DNA from: an uncultured Actinomycetes bacterium
Lineage (GTDB): Bacteria > Actinomycetota > Thermoleophilia > Solirubrobacterales > 70-9
Length of the DNA stretch: 7,553 nucleotides
Assembly (NCBI GenBank): GCA_946479725.1
Contig: CAMLHB010000114.1
Location: forward strand, 1-7,553
Direction: 5' to 3'
Position numbers and translations under genes: made by a program
In this document: positions 1 through 5,498 of the stretch, one piece after another
Position numbering within the stretch: position 1 is the first letter of the stretch
Layout of the letters: the number at the start of each line of letters is the position of its first letter
The notes under the pieces: model-generated
What the model saw: the letters and a program-made list of their open reading frames with translations, nothing else
Told to the model about the DNA's origin: nothing
The model's database searches: none

Positions 1-1
1 G

Positions 2-289
2 GAGTCGAGCGCGCAGGGCTCGATCACCAAGACCGGCTCGGGGATCGCCCGCCGGCTCCTGGTCGAGTCCGTCTGGCACTACGCGCGTGAGCCGCGGATC
101 GGCGTCACCTTGCGCAACCGCCAGGCCGGCCAACCCGACCGCGTGTTGCAGATCGCCTGGCGCGCCCAGACCCGCCTGCACCGGGTCGGCAAGAGGCTGC
201 GCGAGCGCGGCAAGCCCCACAACGTCGCGACCGTCGCGGTGGCCAGGGAGCTGGCGGGCTTCCTCTGGGCCGCGGCAACCGCGCCATGA
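2..289 (+). CDS. IS110-family transposase, C-terminal part (cut by window edge)
   Basis: The reading frame is open from the first bases to TGA at 287-289 and gives 95 residues. It contains the conserved C-terminal block of IS110/IS116/IS902 transposases: QGSITKTGSGIARRLLVE near the start, then VWHYAR, GQP, a WRAQTRLH-type segment, RGKPHNVATVAVARELAGF and a final FLWAA. These elements are DEDD-type recombinases with an N-terminal RuvC-like domain and a C-terminal domain carrying a catalytic serine. Only the end of the second domain lies in the window. The ESS at residues 1-3 may be the edge of the serine motif, but that cannot be decided here. Whether the full gene is intact is unknown. Codon use matches the GC-rich background. 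It lies upstream of the tandem secreted-protein genes and may mark an insertion or rearrangement boundary. Confidence 0.88.
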   Translation, partial: ESSAQGSITKTGSGIARRLLVESVWHYAREPRIGVTLRNRQAGQPDRVLQIAWRAQTRLHRVGKRLRERGKPHNVATVAVARELAGFLWAAATAP

Positions 290-722
290 GCTGATCGCCC
301 ACCACAGCGGTCGCGCTCGGACACCGGGTCCGGGCCAACGGCCGCCGGCACGCGCGATCGTTCTATGGGCGGCCCAAGCCGGCTACGCCCGCTTCTAGAT
401 TGCGCTCGCCGGCGACGAAGCCAGCGCCTTGGGATAGCCAACTCCCGCATCGTCAGACTGACAGCCGTCGATCTCGCGCCTGGACCCGGTAGCCGAGCCT
501 TCTGGCACCGGCCGCTCGCGGTCGCGATCAGTGCTGGGTACTTGACAAATCGGCGGCCATATCAGAACGGCTGTGATCGTCAAGGCGCGGGACAGCCTCC
601 CGCGCCTTGCATCTTCCGGCGTGGCCGTGTGCAGATCTACGCGGGCGTAGGATCCAGCGATCTGTAGTGCAGCGGCTTTCCAGCAGAACTCCTCTAGATT
701 TGGTCGGACGGAACACCACACT
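290..722. other. Gene-free stretch after the transposase, with inverted repeats
   Basis: I see no convincing gene in these roughly 430 bases. The short open frames resemble nothing I recognise and have no ribosome binding site. Visible structure: a 9-bp inverted repeat (323-331 with 482-490) that could enclose about 170 nt, a smaller 7-bp stem inside it (340-346 with 368-374), a 9-bp direct repeat GCGGTCGCG (307-315 and 518-526), and the strong hairpin at 581-609. The right end of the IS110 element should lie somewhere here. Most IS110 elements lack terminal inverted repeats, so I cannot place the boundary. Bases 610-722 precede the broken copy 1 and do not clearly match the leaders of copies 2 and 3. 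Confidence 0.5.
581..609 (+). terminator. Strong hairpin, probable terminator without a gene in front
   Basis: A perfect 12-bp stem (581-592 with 598-609) closes a 5-nt loop CAGCC. The stem is GC-rich, but the following bases (CATCTTCC) are only weakly T-rich, so termination is inferred from stem strength. It sits about 114 bp before the position of the lost start codon of copy 1. The terminators of copies 1 and 2 lie about 146 and 157 bp before the next gene. This spacing suggests that another unit of the array, now lost, may have preceded copy 1. Confidence 0.5.
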
Positions 723-1344
723 CAGACGAAGTTGGTACTGGCCCTTGAACTGGCTAGCGTGCCGGTGTTCGCGTTTCCGGCGGTCGCCTCTGCGCAGGAA
801 GATCACATCGATGGAATTTCCACCAATGGAACCATTGATCCCGGCTCCTTTGTGACGTCTGGCGAGCCGACGATCTGGCGGAGTCCTAACTGGCTCGTTT
901 GAACCAGGTGGAACAAGAGGCGAAGTGATCCTCCACTTCAGTGGAGATACCGCCAAAACGATATTCGGGAACGTCAACTGCAACAGCAAAGGGGCACCCA
1001 CGGGCATGATCATTATTGGAGGCTTCTTGGATGTAATTACAATCAACAGCAAGCCCGCACTCTTGGCCACACTAGACACAACGGAAATTATCTGCGCCGG
1101 GATTTCCACCACCCACATCGAAGATACCGTCATCGGCACAATTACCAGTCCGGCTTGCAACATGGAACGCAACACCATCACGGTCCAATTCACCGCTACT
1201 GGGTCGACTCAGAATCACATCACCTACACAGGAGTCAACCATGACTTCTTAGCCAGGACAGGGAGTGGCACGCAGCTCACAATGGGCTTCAACTCTGTCT
1301 GGACACTCAGCTCAACTACCGCCGGGAACGTTACATACACATAA
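723..1344 (+). pseudogene. Copy 1 of the secreted-protein family, degenerate
   Basis: This is the first unit of the array and is no longer a working gene. The position of the start codon reads CAG (723-725) instead of ATG. The signal-peptide region is eroded but still gives FPAVASAQEDHIDGIS as in the intact copies. The first frame runs into TGA at 900-902. From 889 the homology continues in another frame (TGSFEPGGTRGEV, then TAKTIFGNVNCN) to TAA at 1342-1344. Compared with copy 3 there is a net loss of 8 nt between about 876 and 889, which explains the shift. The second part could be read from GTG at 925, but there is no ribosome binding site and no signal peptide. The first two family cysteines and the last one (now Tyr in NVTYT) are missing. 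A terminator still follows. Confidence 0.82.
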
Positions 1345-1370
1345 GACACCTTTGGTAGGTACGGGTATAG

Positions 1371-1395
1371 CGAGCGGGGGACGGTCCCCCGCTCG
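1371..1395 (+). terminator. Terminator hairpin after copy 1
   Basis: An 11-bp perfect stem CGAGCGGGGGA (1371-1381) pairs with 1385-1395 across a 3-nt loop CGG. It is followed by ATCCTTCTCTT, a modest pyrimidine-rich tail. It lies 26 bp past the stop of the degenerate copy 1 and separates it from the leader of copy 2. Confidence 0.72.
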
Positions 1396-1426
1396 ATCCT
1401 TCTCTTGGAGTCGCTCAGAGGGATAA

Positions 1427-1490
1427 CAAACTCAGATGGCTTTGACTAAATGAAGCCGAGCGGCTAAGCCATACGTATCTATCCACGCCC
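1427..1490 (+). promoter_or_regulatory. Conserved leader and probable promoter of copy 2
   Basis: This stretch matches the region before copy 3 base for base at several blocks: CAAACTCA (1427-1434), TTTGACTA (1441-1448), and TATCTATCCACGCCC starting at 1476. A good -35 candidate is TTGACT at 1442-1447. At 17-bp spacing the -10 position reads TAAGCC (1465-1470), matched by TAGGCC at the same place before copy 3, but this is a poor -10 box. The conserved TATCTATCC block could belong to the start region or to a regulator site. The promoter role is inferred from conservation and position, about 100 bp before the start codon. Confidence 0.5.
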
Positions 1491-1541
1491 CGCCCTGCTT
1501 CGCCTATTGGCTGGCCAGGGCACGAAGGAAAAGGTACGACC

Positions 1542-2183
1542 ATGACGAAACAGATGATGCTGCTCGCTCTTGCGGTGGCCAGCATGGCTATGTTCGCGCT
1601 GCCGGCGACGGCCTCGGCACAGGAAGACCACATCGACGGAATCACCAGTTTCACCGGAACCATCAATGGCGGCTCCCTCGTGACGGCCGACGAGCCGACG
1701 ATCTCATTTACCGGGGGTGCCGTAATAGGTGGATCTTGGCAAGCAGGGGGAACAACAGGCGGATTCACCACGGAATACACGGGAGCCACCGCCAAAACGA
1801 TATTCGGGAACGTCAATTGCAACACCAAAGGCGCAGCCACCGGAAGGATCGTATCCGGCGGCAACCTCCATGTGATCACAATCAACGACAGACCCGCAAT
1901 CATGGACACAGCGAACACAATAGAAATTGTCTGCGCGGGGATCCCCAATACCCATGTAGAAGGCATAGTTATCGCCACAATCACCAGCCCGGCGTGCAAC
2001 GTTACAAGCACTACCATGACGGTTGAATTCAGTGCTACCGGCTCAACTCAGAACCACCTGGAATACACAGGACTCAGGTACGACTTGATATCACGGACAG
2101 GTATTGGCTCCCCGGCCACAGCCGGTCTCAACACGGTGTTGACACTCTCGTCGTCGACCGCCGGGAAAGTTACATGCACATAG
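1542..2183 (+). CDS. Copy 2: secreted Thr/Gly-rich protein of unknown function
   Basis: The product has 213 residues. The start is ATG at 1542, preceded by a purine-rich AAGGAAAAGG about 8 nt upstream. Residues 1-26 form a typical Sec signal peptide: MTKQ, a hydrophobic stretch to ALPA, and cleavage expected after TASA, before QEDH. The mature part is rich in Thr, Gly, Ser and Asn with alternating hydrophobics, which suggests an all-beta fold. No transmembrane segment follows the signal, so it is probably released or wall-associated. I recognise no known domain. Cysteines are at 93, 131, 152 and 212. The two further cysteines of copy 3 are replaced here by Phe56 and Ala82. Roughly two thirds of the mature residues match copy 3 by eye. 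It has its own leader and terminator, so it is likely a single-gene transcript. Confidence 0.88.
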   Translation: MTKQMMLLALAVASMAMFALPATASAQEDHIDGITSFTGTINGGSLVTADEPTISFTGGAVIGGSWQAGGTTGGFTTEYTGATAKTIFGNVNCNTKGAATGRIVSGGNLHVITINDRPAIMDTANTIEIVCAGIPNTHVEGIVIATITSPACNVTSTTMTVEFSATGSTQNHLEYTGLRYDLISRTGIGSPATAGLNTVLTLSSSTAGKVTCT

Positions 2184-2213
2184 ATCCTCAGGTGTAGGCC
2201 GCTGCATCCAGCA

Positions 2214-2251
2214 GAGCGCGCGGGACTTCGGTCCCGCGCGCTCTTTTTTTT
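2214..2251 (+). terminator. Strong intrinsic terminator after copy 2
   Basis: A perfect 13-bp GC-rich stem (2214-2226 with 2231-2243) is capped by a stable TTCG tetraloop and followed by eight T residues (2244-2251). This is a textbook intrinsic terminator, 30 bp after the stop codon of copy 2. It isolates copy 2 from copy 3. Confidence 0.95.
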
Positions 2252-2297
2252 GCGCGGCGAAAGGCCTCTGTCTTCCGGGAGGACTCGACCCGCCTAG

Positions 2298-2361
2298 CAA
2301 ACTCAACTGTCTTTGACTATTAGGCGTTCACCGGTTAGGCCATGCATATCTATCCACGCCC
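2298..2361 (+). promoter_or_regulatory. Conserved leader and probable promoter of copy 3
   Basis: This is the counterpart of the leader before copy 2. It carries CAAACTCA at 2298-2305, TTTGACTA at 2312-2319 with TTGACT (2313-2318) as the -35 candidate, TAGGCC at 17-bp spacing (2336-2341), and TATCTATCCACGCCC from 2347. The bases between these blocks are much more variable. The TTG inside the -35 candidate would open a longer in-frame reading of copy 3, but that would use promoter DNA as coding sequence, so it was not taken as the start. Confidence 0.5.
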
Positions 2362-2408
2362 GGACCTCATCGCTTGATGACCGGTTGGGCACGAGGAAAG
2401 GTACGACC

Positions 2409-3047
2409 ATGAGGAAACAGATGATGCTGCTCGCCCTTGCGGTGGCCAGCATGGCGATGTTTGCACTTCCGGCGGTCGCCTCAGCGCAGGAAGATCATTG
2501 GGACGGAGTGACCAGCTTCACCGGGACAATTGATGTCGGCACCCTCGTGAGAAGCGGCGAGCCGACCACTACATGCACTCACGGGACTCTGAGTGGTTCG
2601 ATGCAGACTGGAGGAACAACAGGGTCGGTAACTATCGACTACACCGGATGCACCGCCAAAACGATATTCGGGAACGTCAACTGCAACACCAGCGGCGCGG
2701 CCACCGGCACAATTGCGTCCGGCGGAACCATACATTTTGTCACAATTAATAATAAGCCTGCAATAATTGTGACAACAAACACAACCGAAATTATCTGCGC
2801 GGGGATCACGAACACCCACGTTGAAGGAAGCGTCATCGGCACAATTACCAGTCCGGCTTGCAACGTCGAAAGCCAAGAAATGGCAGTTGAATTCAGTGCG
2901 ACCGGTGCAACTCAGAACCATATTTCCTACACAGGTGTCAACTACGACCTAGTTGCTGGGACAGGTAGCGGCTCGCCAGTTACAGCTGGTGTGAATACAA
3001 AATGGACACTGTCTTCACTAACGGGCGGTAAGGTGACATGTACATAA
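2409..3047 (+). CDS. Copy 3: secreted Thr/Gly-rich protein with six cysteines
   Basis: The product has 212 residues. The chosen start is ATG at 2409, aligned with copy 2 and preceded by GAGGAAAGG at 7 nt spacing. An in-frame TTG at 2313 would add 32 residues before the signal peptide and is unlikely. Residues 1-26 are a signal peptide ending ALPAVASA, with cleavage before QEDHWDG. The mature chain is rich in Thr, Gly, Asn, Val and Ile, looks all-beta, and has no domain I know. Six cysteines (56, 81, 92, 130, 151, 211) could form three disulfides, which fits an exported protein. It is the most complete family member in the window and may represent the ancestral form. The middle of the gene (about 2730-2790) is strikingly AT-rich for this genome and holds a 12-bp inverted repeat. 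Confidence 0.88.
   Translation: MRKQMMLLALAVASMAMFALPAVASAQEDHWDGVTSFTGTIDVGTLVRSGEPTTTCTHGTLSGSMQTGGTTGSVTIDYTGCTAKTIFGNVNCNTSGAATGTIASGGTIHFVTINNKPAIIVTTNTTEIICAGITNTHVEGSVIGTITSPACNVESQEMAVEFSATGATQNHISYTGVNYDLVAGTGSGSPVTAGVNTKWTLSSLTGGKVTCT
2737..2775. repeat. 12-bp perfect inverted repeat inside copy 3
   Basis: TTGTCACAATTA (2737-2748) is the exact reverse complement of 2764-2775, with a 15-nt spacer. It lies in the coding sequence at codons for FVTIN and IIVTTN. The aligned parts of copies 1 and 2 do not contain it, so it is specific to copy 3. It could fold in mRNA as an AT-rich hairpin or bind a dimeric regulator. It could also arise by chance from mirrored beta-strand codons. Confidence 0.55.
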
Positions 3048-3069
3048 TGGCCTGATAGACCCCCGGCTG

Positions 3070-3099
3070 GGGCGCAAGGCTTTGGCCTTGCGCCCTTTT
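3070..3099 (+). terminator. Terminator after copy 3, between convergent genes
   Basis: An 11-bp stem GGGCGCAAGGC (3070-3080) pairs with 3085-3095 across a 4-nt loop TTTG and is followed by TTTT. It ends copy 3, whose stop codon is 22 bp before the stem. It abuts the stop codon of the convergent lactonase gene at 3099-3101. On the opposite strand the stem lacks a T tract, so it is expected to work mainly for copy 3. Confidence 0.88.
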
Positions 3100-4001
3100 C
3101 AATTAGGGTCGCAACCAGAGTAGAAATCGGGGTCGTGCCCCGGCGTGATCACTGCATCGGGGAACTGGCGGTGGAAGAGGCGAAGCTCTTGGAGGGTGCG
3201 GCGGGCGTTGTGGGCGTCTTGGGGGCGCGGGGCGGGCGGGTCGGTGCCGTCGAGCTGGCTCTGAACGTACATCGCGTCGCCCCCGATGATGAAGTCTTGC
3301 TGCTCGAGGCGGCAGATGACGGAGATGTGGCCGGCGCTGTGGCCGGGGGTGAAGGCCAGGCGGATGGAACCGTCGCCGAAGAGGTCGAAGGTGCGGCCGA
3401 AGGTGGCGTAGGAGTCGATGTTGGCGCGGTCGAAGTCGACGGTGCGGTACTCGAAGGCGTAGTCGAAGTGGGCGCGGCGGTAGCCGTTCAACACGGGGTT
3501 GGGACCGCGGGTGGCGGCTCGCCACTCGGCCTCACTGAGGACAAAGGTTGAGTTGGGGAACTCGGAGATCGCGGAGGCGTGGTCCAAGTGGAGGTGGGTC
3601 ATGATCACGATCGGGACCTCGCTTGGCTCCAGGCCGCGCTTGCGCAGTTGGGCCGGGGCGTCTTCACCGGGCTCCAGAGTCGGCTTGCCGAAGCGGGTCG
3701 CGAGGCCGCCGAAGTTCTCGCGCCCGTCGGTGGCGATCGAAGGGTGCAAACCGGTGTCGACGAGGATCGCGCCGGCGCTGGGGTGGCGGATGAGGAAGCA
3801 GGGGACCGGGACGATGTTGGGCGGCCCGGCGAGCAGGGCCTTCAGCAGCTTCGCGCTGAGGAAGCGGCCGCCGGGGCTGACCATGAGCTCGCGGGCGAAG
3901 TCGACGTGACCGCAGACCAGCGGTTCGACCGTGACGGTGGCGCCGCGGGTGCCCCCCGCGAGGGGCTCGTGCAGGGGGTGCGGTTCGACGCTGACGCCCA
4001 T
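3099..4001 (-). CDS. Metallo-beta-lactamase-fold lactonase, N-acyl homoserine lactonase type
   Basis: The product has 300 residues. The metal site is complete: HLHLDH at 136-141, His221 in the PGHSAGH segment, Asp242 in GGDAMY, and His289 in PGHDPDF. Tyr245 sits three residues after Asp242, the spacing seen for the catalytic Asp/Tyr pair of AiiA-type AHL lactonases, and PGHSxGH also matches that group. VDTG at 81-84 is the usual first strand motif. Enzymes of this family open the lactone ring of acyl-homoserine lactones using two zinc ions, but relatives act on other lactones or esters, so the substrate is inferred. No signal peptide is seen, so it should be cytoplasmic. It is longer than AiiA (about 250 residues), mainly through about 30 extra N-terminal residues, and the ATG at 4001 lacks a clear ribosome binding site. 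A downstream start is possible. It is transcribed divergently from the adjacent SDR. Confidence 0.85.
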   Translation of the reverse strand: MGVSVEPHPLHEPLAGGTRGATVTVEPLVCGHVDFARELMVSPGGRFLSAKLLKALLAGPPNIVPVPCFLIRHPSAGAILVDTGLHPSIATDGRENFGGLATRFGKPTLEPGEDAPAQLRKRGLEPSEVPIVIMTHLHLDHASAISEFPNSTFVLSEAEWRAATRGPNPVLNGYRRAHFDYAFEYRTVDFDRANIDSYATFGRTFDLFGDGSIRLAFTPGHSAGHISVICRLEQQDFIIGGDAMYVQSQLDGTDPPAPRPQDAHNARRTLQELRLFHRQFPDAVITPGHDPDFYSGCDPN

Positions 4002-4049
4002 GACGAATGGAATTTACGCGGCTCCAGTTGCCGATAGGCTGCGGCGGCG

Positions 4050-4904
4050 ATGGCTGAAAGCGACCGTTCGCGGATCTTCAGGGACGGGCTTCTCGAGGGA
4101 CGGGTCTGCGCCGTCTCCGGCGCCGGCAGCGGCCTCGGGCGAGAGACGGCGCTGGAGCTGGCGCGGCTCGGGGCCACGGTGGTCGCCTGCGGGCGCCGCG
4201 AGGAGCCGCTGGCGGAGACGGCAGAGCTGGCGGCAGAGCTTCCCGGCAGCTTCGAGCACGAATGCCTCGACATCCGCGAGGAGGAGCCCGTCGGGCGCTT
4301 CTTCGACGGCCTGCTCGGGCGGCACGGCCGCCTCGACGTCCTCGTCAACAACGCCGGCGGCCAGTTCCTCAGCCCGGCAGAGGCGATCTCGCCCAAAGGC
4401 TTCAAGACGGTGATCGACCTCAACGTGCTCGGCACCTGGCTGATGACCCACGCCGCCGCGACCAAGGCCTTCATCCCCCAGGGCGAGGGCAAGGTCCTCA
4501 GCGTCACCCTCTCCCCTCACAACGGGATGCCGGGGATGGTCCACTCCGGCGCCGCCCGCGCCGCGGTCGAGAACATGATGCGGACGCTCGCGGTCGAGTG
4601 GGCGCGTTTCGGGATCAAGACCGTCGCCCTCGCCGCCGGCCAGTTCGCGACCGAGACGCTGCTGACCAAGTATCCGCAGGCGGTGGTCGACAACCTCGAG
4701 CGCTCGATCCCGATCGGCCGCGCCGGCCGCGCCGAGGAGATGGCCTGGCTCGTCGCCTACCTCGCCTCCCCCGCCGGCGACTTCTACTCGGGGACGACGA
4801 TCACGCTCGACGGCGCCCGCGACAACTGGGCCGGCCCCTGGCCGCCGCAGGCGATCGCCAATGAGTCGGGCGACCCGGTCGCCGAGGAGCGCCGGGCGAA
4901 GTAG
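4050..4904 (+). CDS. Short-chain dehydrogenase, PECR/DECR-like enoyl-CoA reductase
   Basis: The product has 284 residues with a Rossmann fold. The dinucleotide loop SGAGSGLG lies at 23-30, CGRREE after the second strand (arginines typical of NADPH preference), NNAG at 100-103 and an Asn in DLNVLGT at 125. The usual catalytic YxxxK is replaced by SxxxR in VHSGAARAAV (164-173). The same VHSGAAR string is present in animal peroxisomal trans-2-enoyl-CoA reductase (PECR), and the C-terminal DGARDNW also resembles that protein. Related 2,4-dienoyl-CoA reductases likewise lack the canonical Tyr. The likely role is NADPH-dependent reduction of an enoyl- or dienoyl-CoA in the cytoplasm, though the substrate is inferred. 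The start ATG at 4050 has only a weak GGCGGCG before it. Its stop is 7 bp from the stop of the convergent nitroreductase-family gene. Confidence 0.87.
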   Translation: MAESDRSRIFRDGLLEGRVCAVSGAGSGLGRETALELARLGATVVACGRREEPLAETAELAAELPGSFEHECLDIREEEPVGRFFDGLLGRHGRLDVLVNNAGGQFLSPAEAISPKGFKTVIDLNVLGTWLMTHAAATKAFIPQGEGKVLSVTLSPHNGMPGMVHSGAARAAVENMMRTLAVEWARFGIKTVALAAGQFATETLLTKYPQAVVDNLERSIPIGRAGRAEEMAWLVAYLASPAGDFYSGTTITLDGARDNWAGPWPPQAIANESGDPVAEERRAK

Positions 4905-4911
4905 GCCACCG

Positions 4912-5364
4912 CTAACGCGGCTCGAGGACGACGATCGGGATCTCGCGTCCGGCGCGGGCGCGGTAGTCCTCGTAGGGGCGGTACATCCGCACCGCCTTCG
5001 CCCAGAGGCGCTCCCGCTCCTCCGGATCGCTGACCACGCGGGCGTGCACGGCGCGGTGCTCGGAGCCGACCTGGACCGTGGTATCCGGATGCGCTTTGAG
5101 GTTGTAGAACCAGGCGGGGTTCTTCCCGTAACCGCCTTTGGAGGCGATCACCGCCACGTTCCCCCCGTCCTCGATGTACTGCAGCGGCGAGGTGCGGTGG
5201 GTGCCGCTCCTGGCGCCGACGTGGTCGAGCAGGAGGAAGGTATTGGGCAGCCTCGGAACCCGGTGGCCGAGACGCCCACCCGTCCTCCGGTAGAGGAACG
5301 TGTGGGCGCCCATGACACGCCAGGTAAGAGGCCAGATCCGGTCGGCGAGGTCGAGGTAATTCAT
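4912..5364 (-). CDS. Deazaflavin (F420)-dependent nitroreductase-family protein
   Basis: The product has 150 residues, the usual size for the Ddn-like family (nitroreductase / F420H2-dependent quinone reductase, DUF385). The signature core runs LLLDHVGARSGTHRTSPL (residues 44-61), a strand VAVIASKGG at 70-78, then NPAWFYNLKAHPD (82-94) and VQVG at 97-100. Members form a split beta-barrel and use reduced coenzyme F420 to reduce quinones or nitro compounds. The natural substrate here cannot be told from sequence. AGAGG precedes ATG at 5364, but only 3 nt away, which is unusually close. The gene lies 134 bp downstream of the minus-strand SDR and might share its transcript. No strong terminator is visible in the gap. 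Confidence 0.87.
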   Translation of the reverse strand: MNYLDLADRIWPLTWRVMGAHTFLYRRTGGRLGHRVPRLPNTFLLLDHVGARSGTHRTSPLQYIEDGGNVAVIASKGGYGKNPAWFYNLKAHPDTTVQVGSEHRAVHARVVSDPEERERLWAKAVRMYRPYEDYRARAGREIPIVVLEPR

Positions 5365-5498
5365 ATGCCTCTGAGGGCGCGAAAACCGAGCAGGTCGGGG
5401 GATGCAGGGAAGGCTGGAGAGGGGAGCGCACAGTTAGTGCGTGACCCTCGCCAGCCGACCGAAGACCCCGAGATGCGAAGGTTTGCAGCGTCCTCAGC

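Larger units (their letters stand above)
723..3047 (+). repeat. Tandem array of three paralogous secreted-protein genes
   Basis: Three homologous units lie head to tail: copy 1 at 723-1344 (broken), copy 2 at 1542-2183 and copy 3 at 2409-3047. Each is followed by a different GC-rich hairpin. A 37-base stretch coding for TAKTIFGNVNCN is identical in copies 1 and 3 (949-985 and 2652-2688) and has one mismatch in copy 2 (1788-1824). A second 33-base stretch is identical in copies 1 and 3 only (1129-1161 and 2832-2864). Unit length is about 0.85 kb including leader and terminator. The arrangement indicates local duplication followed by divergence, perhaps with conversion between copies. Confidence 0.88.

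Noticed and set aside
542..570. TTGACA at 542-547 as the promoter of copy 1
   Set aside because: No -10 box at suitable spacing, a strong hairpin lies between it and copy 1, and the surrounding bases do not match the leaders of copies 2 and 3.
925..1344. Copy 1 downstream frame as a functional 139-residue gene
   Set aside because: It begins at GTG in the middle of the family domain, without a signal peptide or ribosome binding site. It is the tail of a frameshifted pseudogene.
1871..1880. TGTGATCACA as a CRP-like operator
   Set aside because: It lacks the 6-bp spacer of a CRP site, lies in the middle of a coding region, and follows from in-frame codons shared in part with copy 3.
2313..2408. 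TTG start giving copy 3 a 32-residue N-terminal extension
   Set aside because: The TTG lies in the conserved promoter-like block, the extension would precede a perfect signal peptide, and copy 2 has no equivalent.
528..2921. Long hydrophobic open frames on the minus strand opposite all three secreted-protein copies
   Set aside because: They look membrane-like and recur in each copy, but they mirror the Thr/Asn/Ile-rich sense codons, their starts and stops do not correspond, and no ribosome binding site is present. They also persist across the broken copy 1, as expected for a by-product.
5427..5441. Small hairpin between the two minus-strand genes as a terminator
   Set aside because: Only 5 bp with no T tract on either side. 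It is too weak to support.
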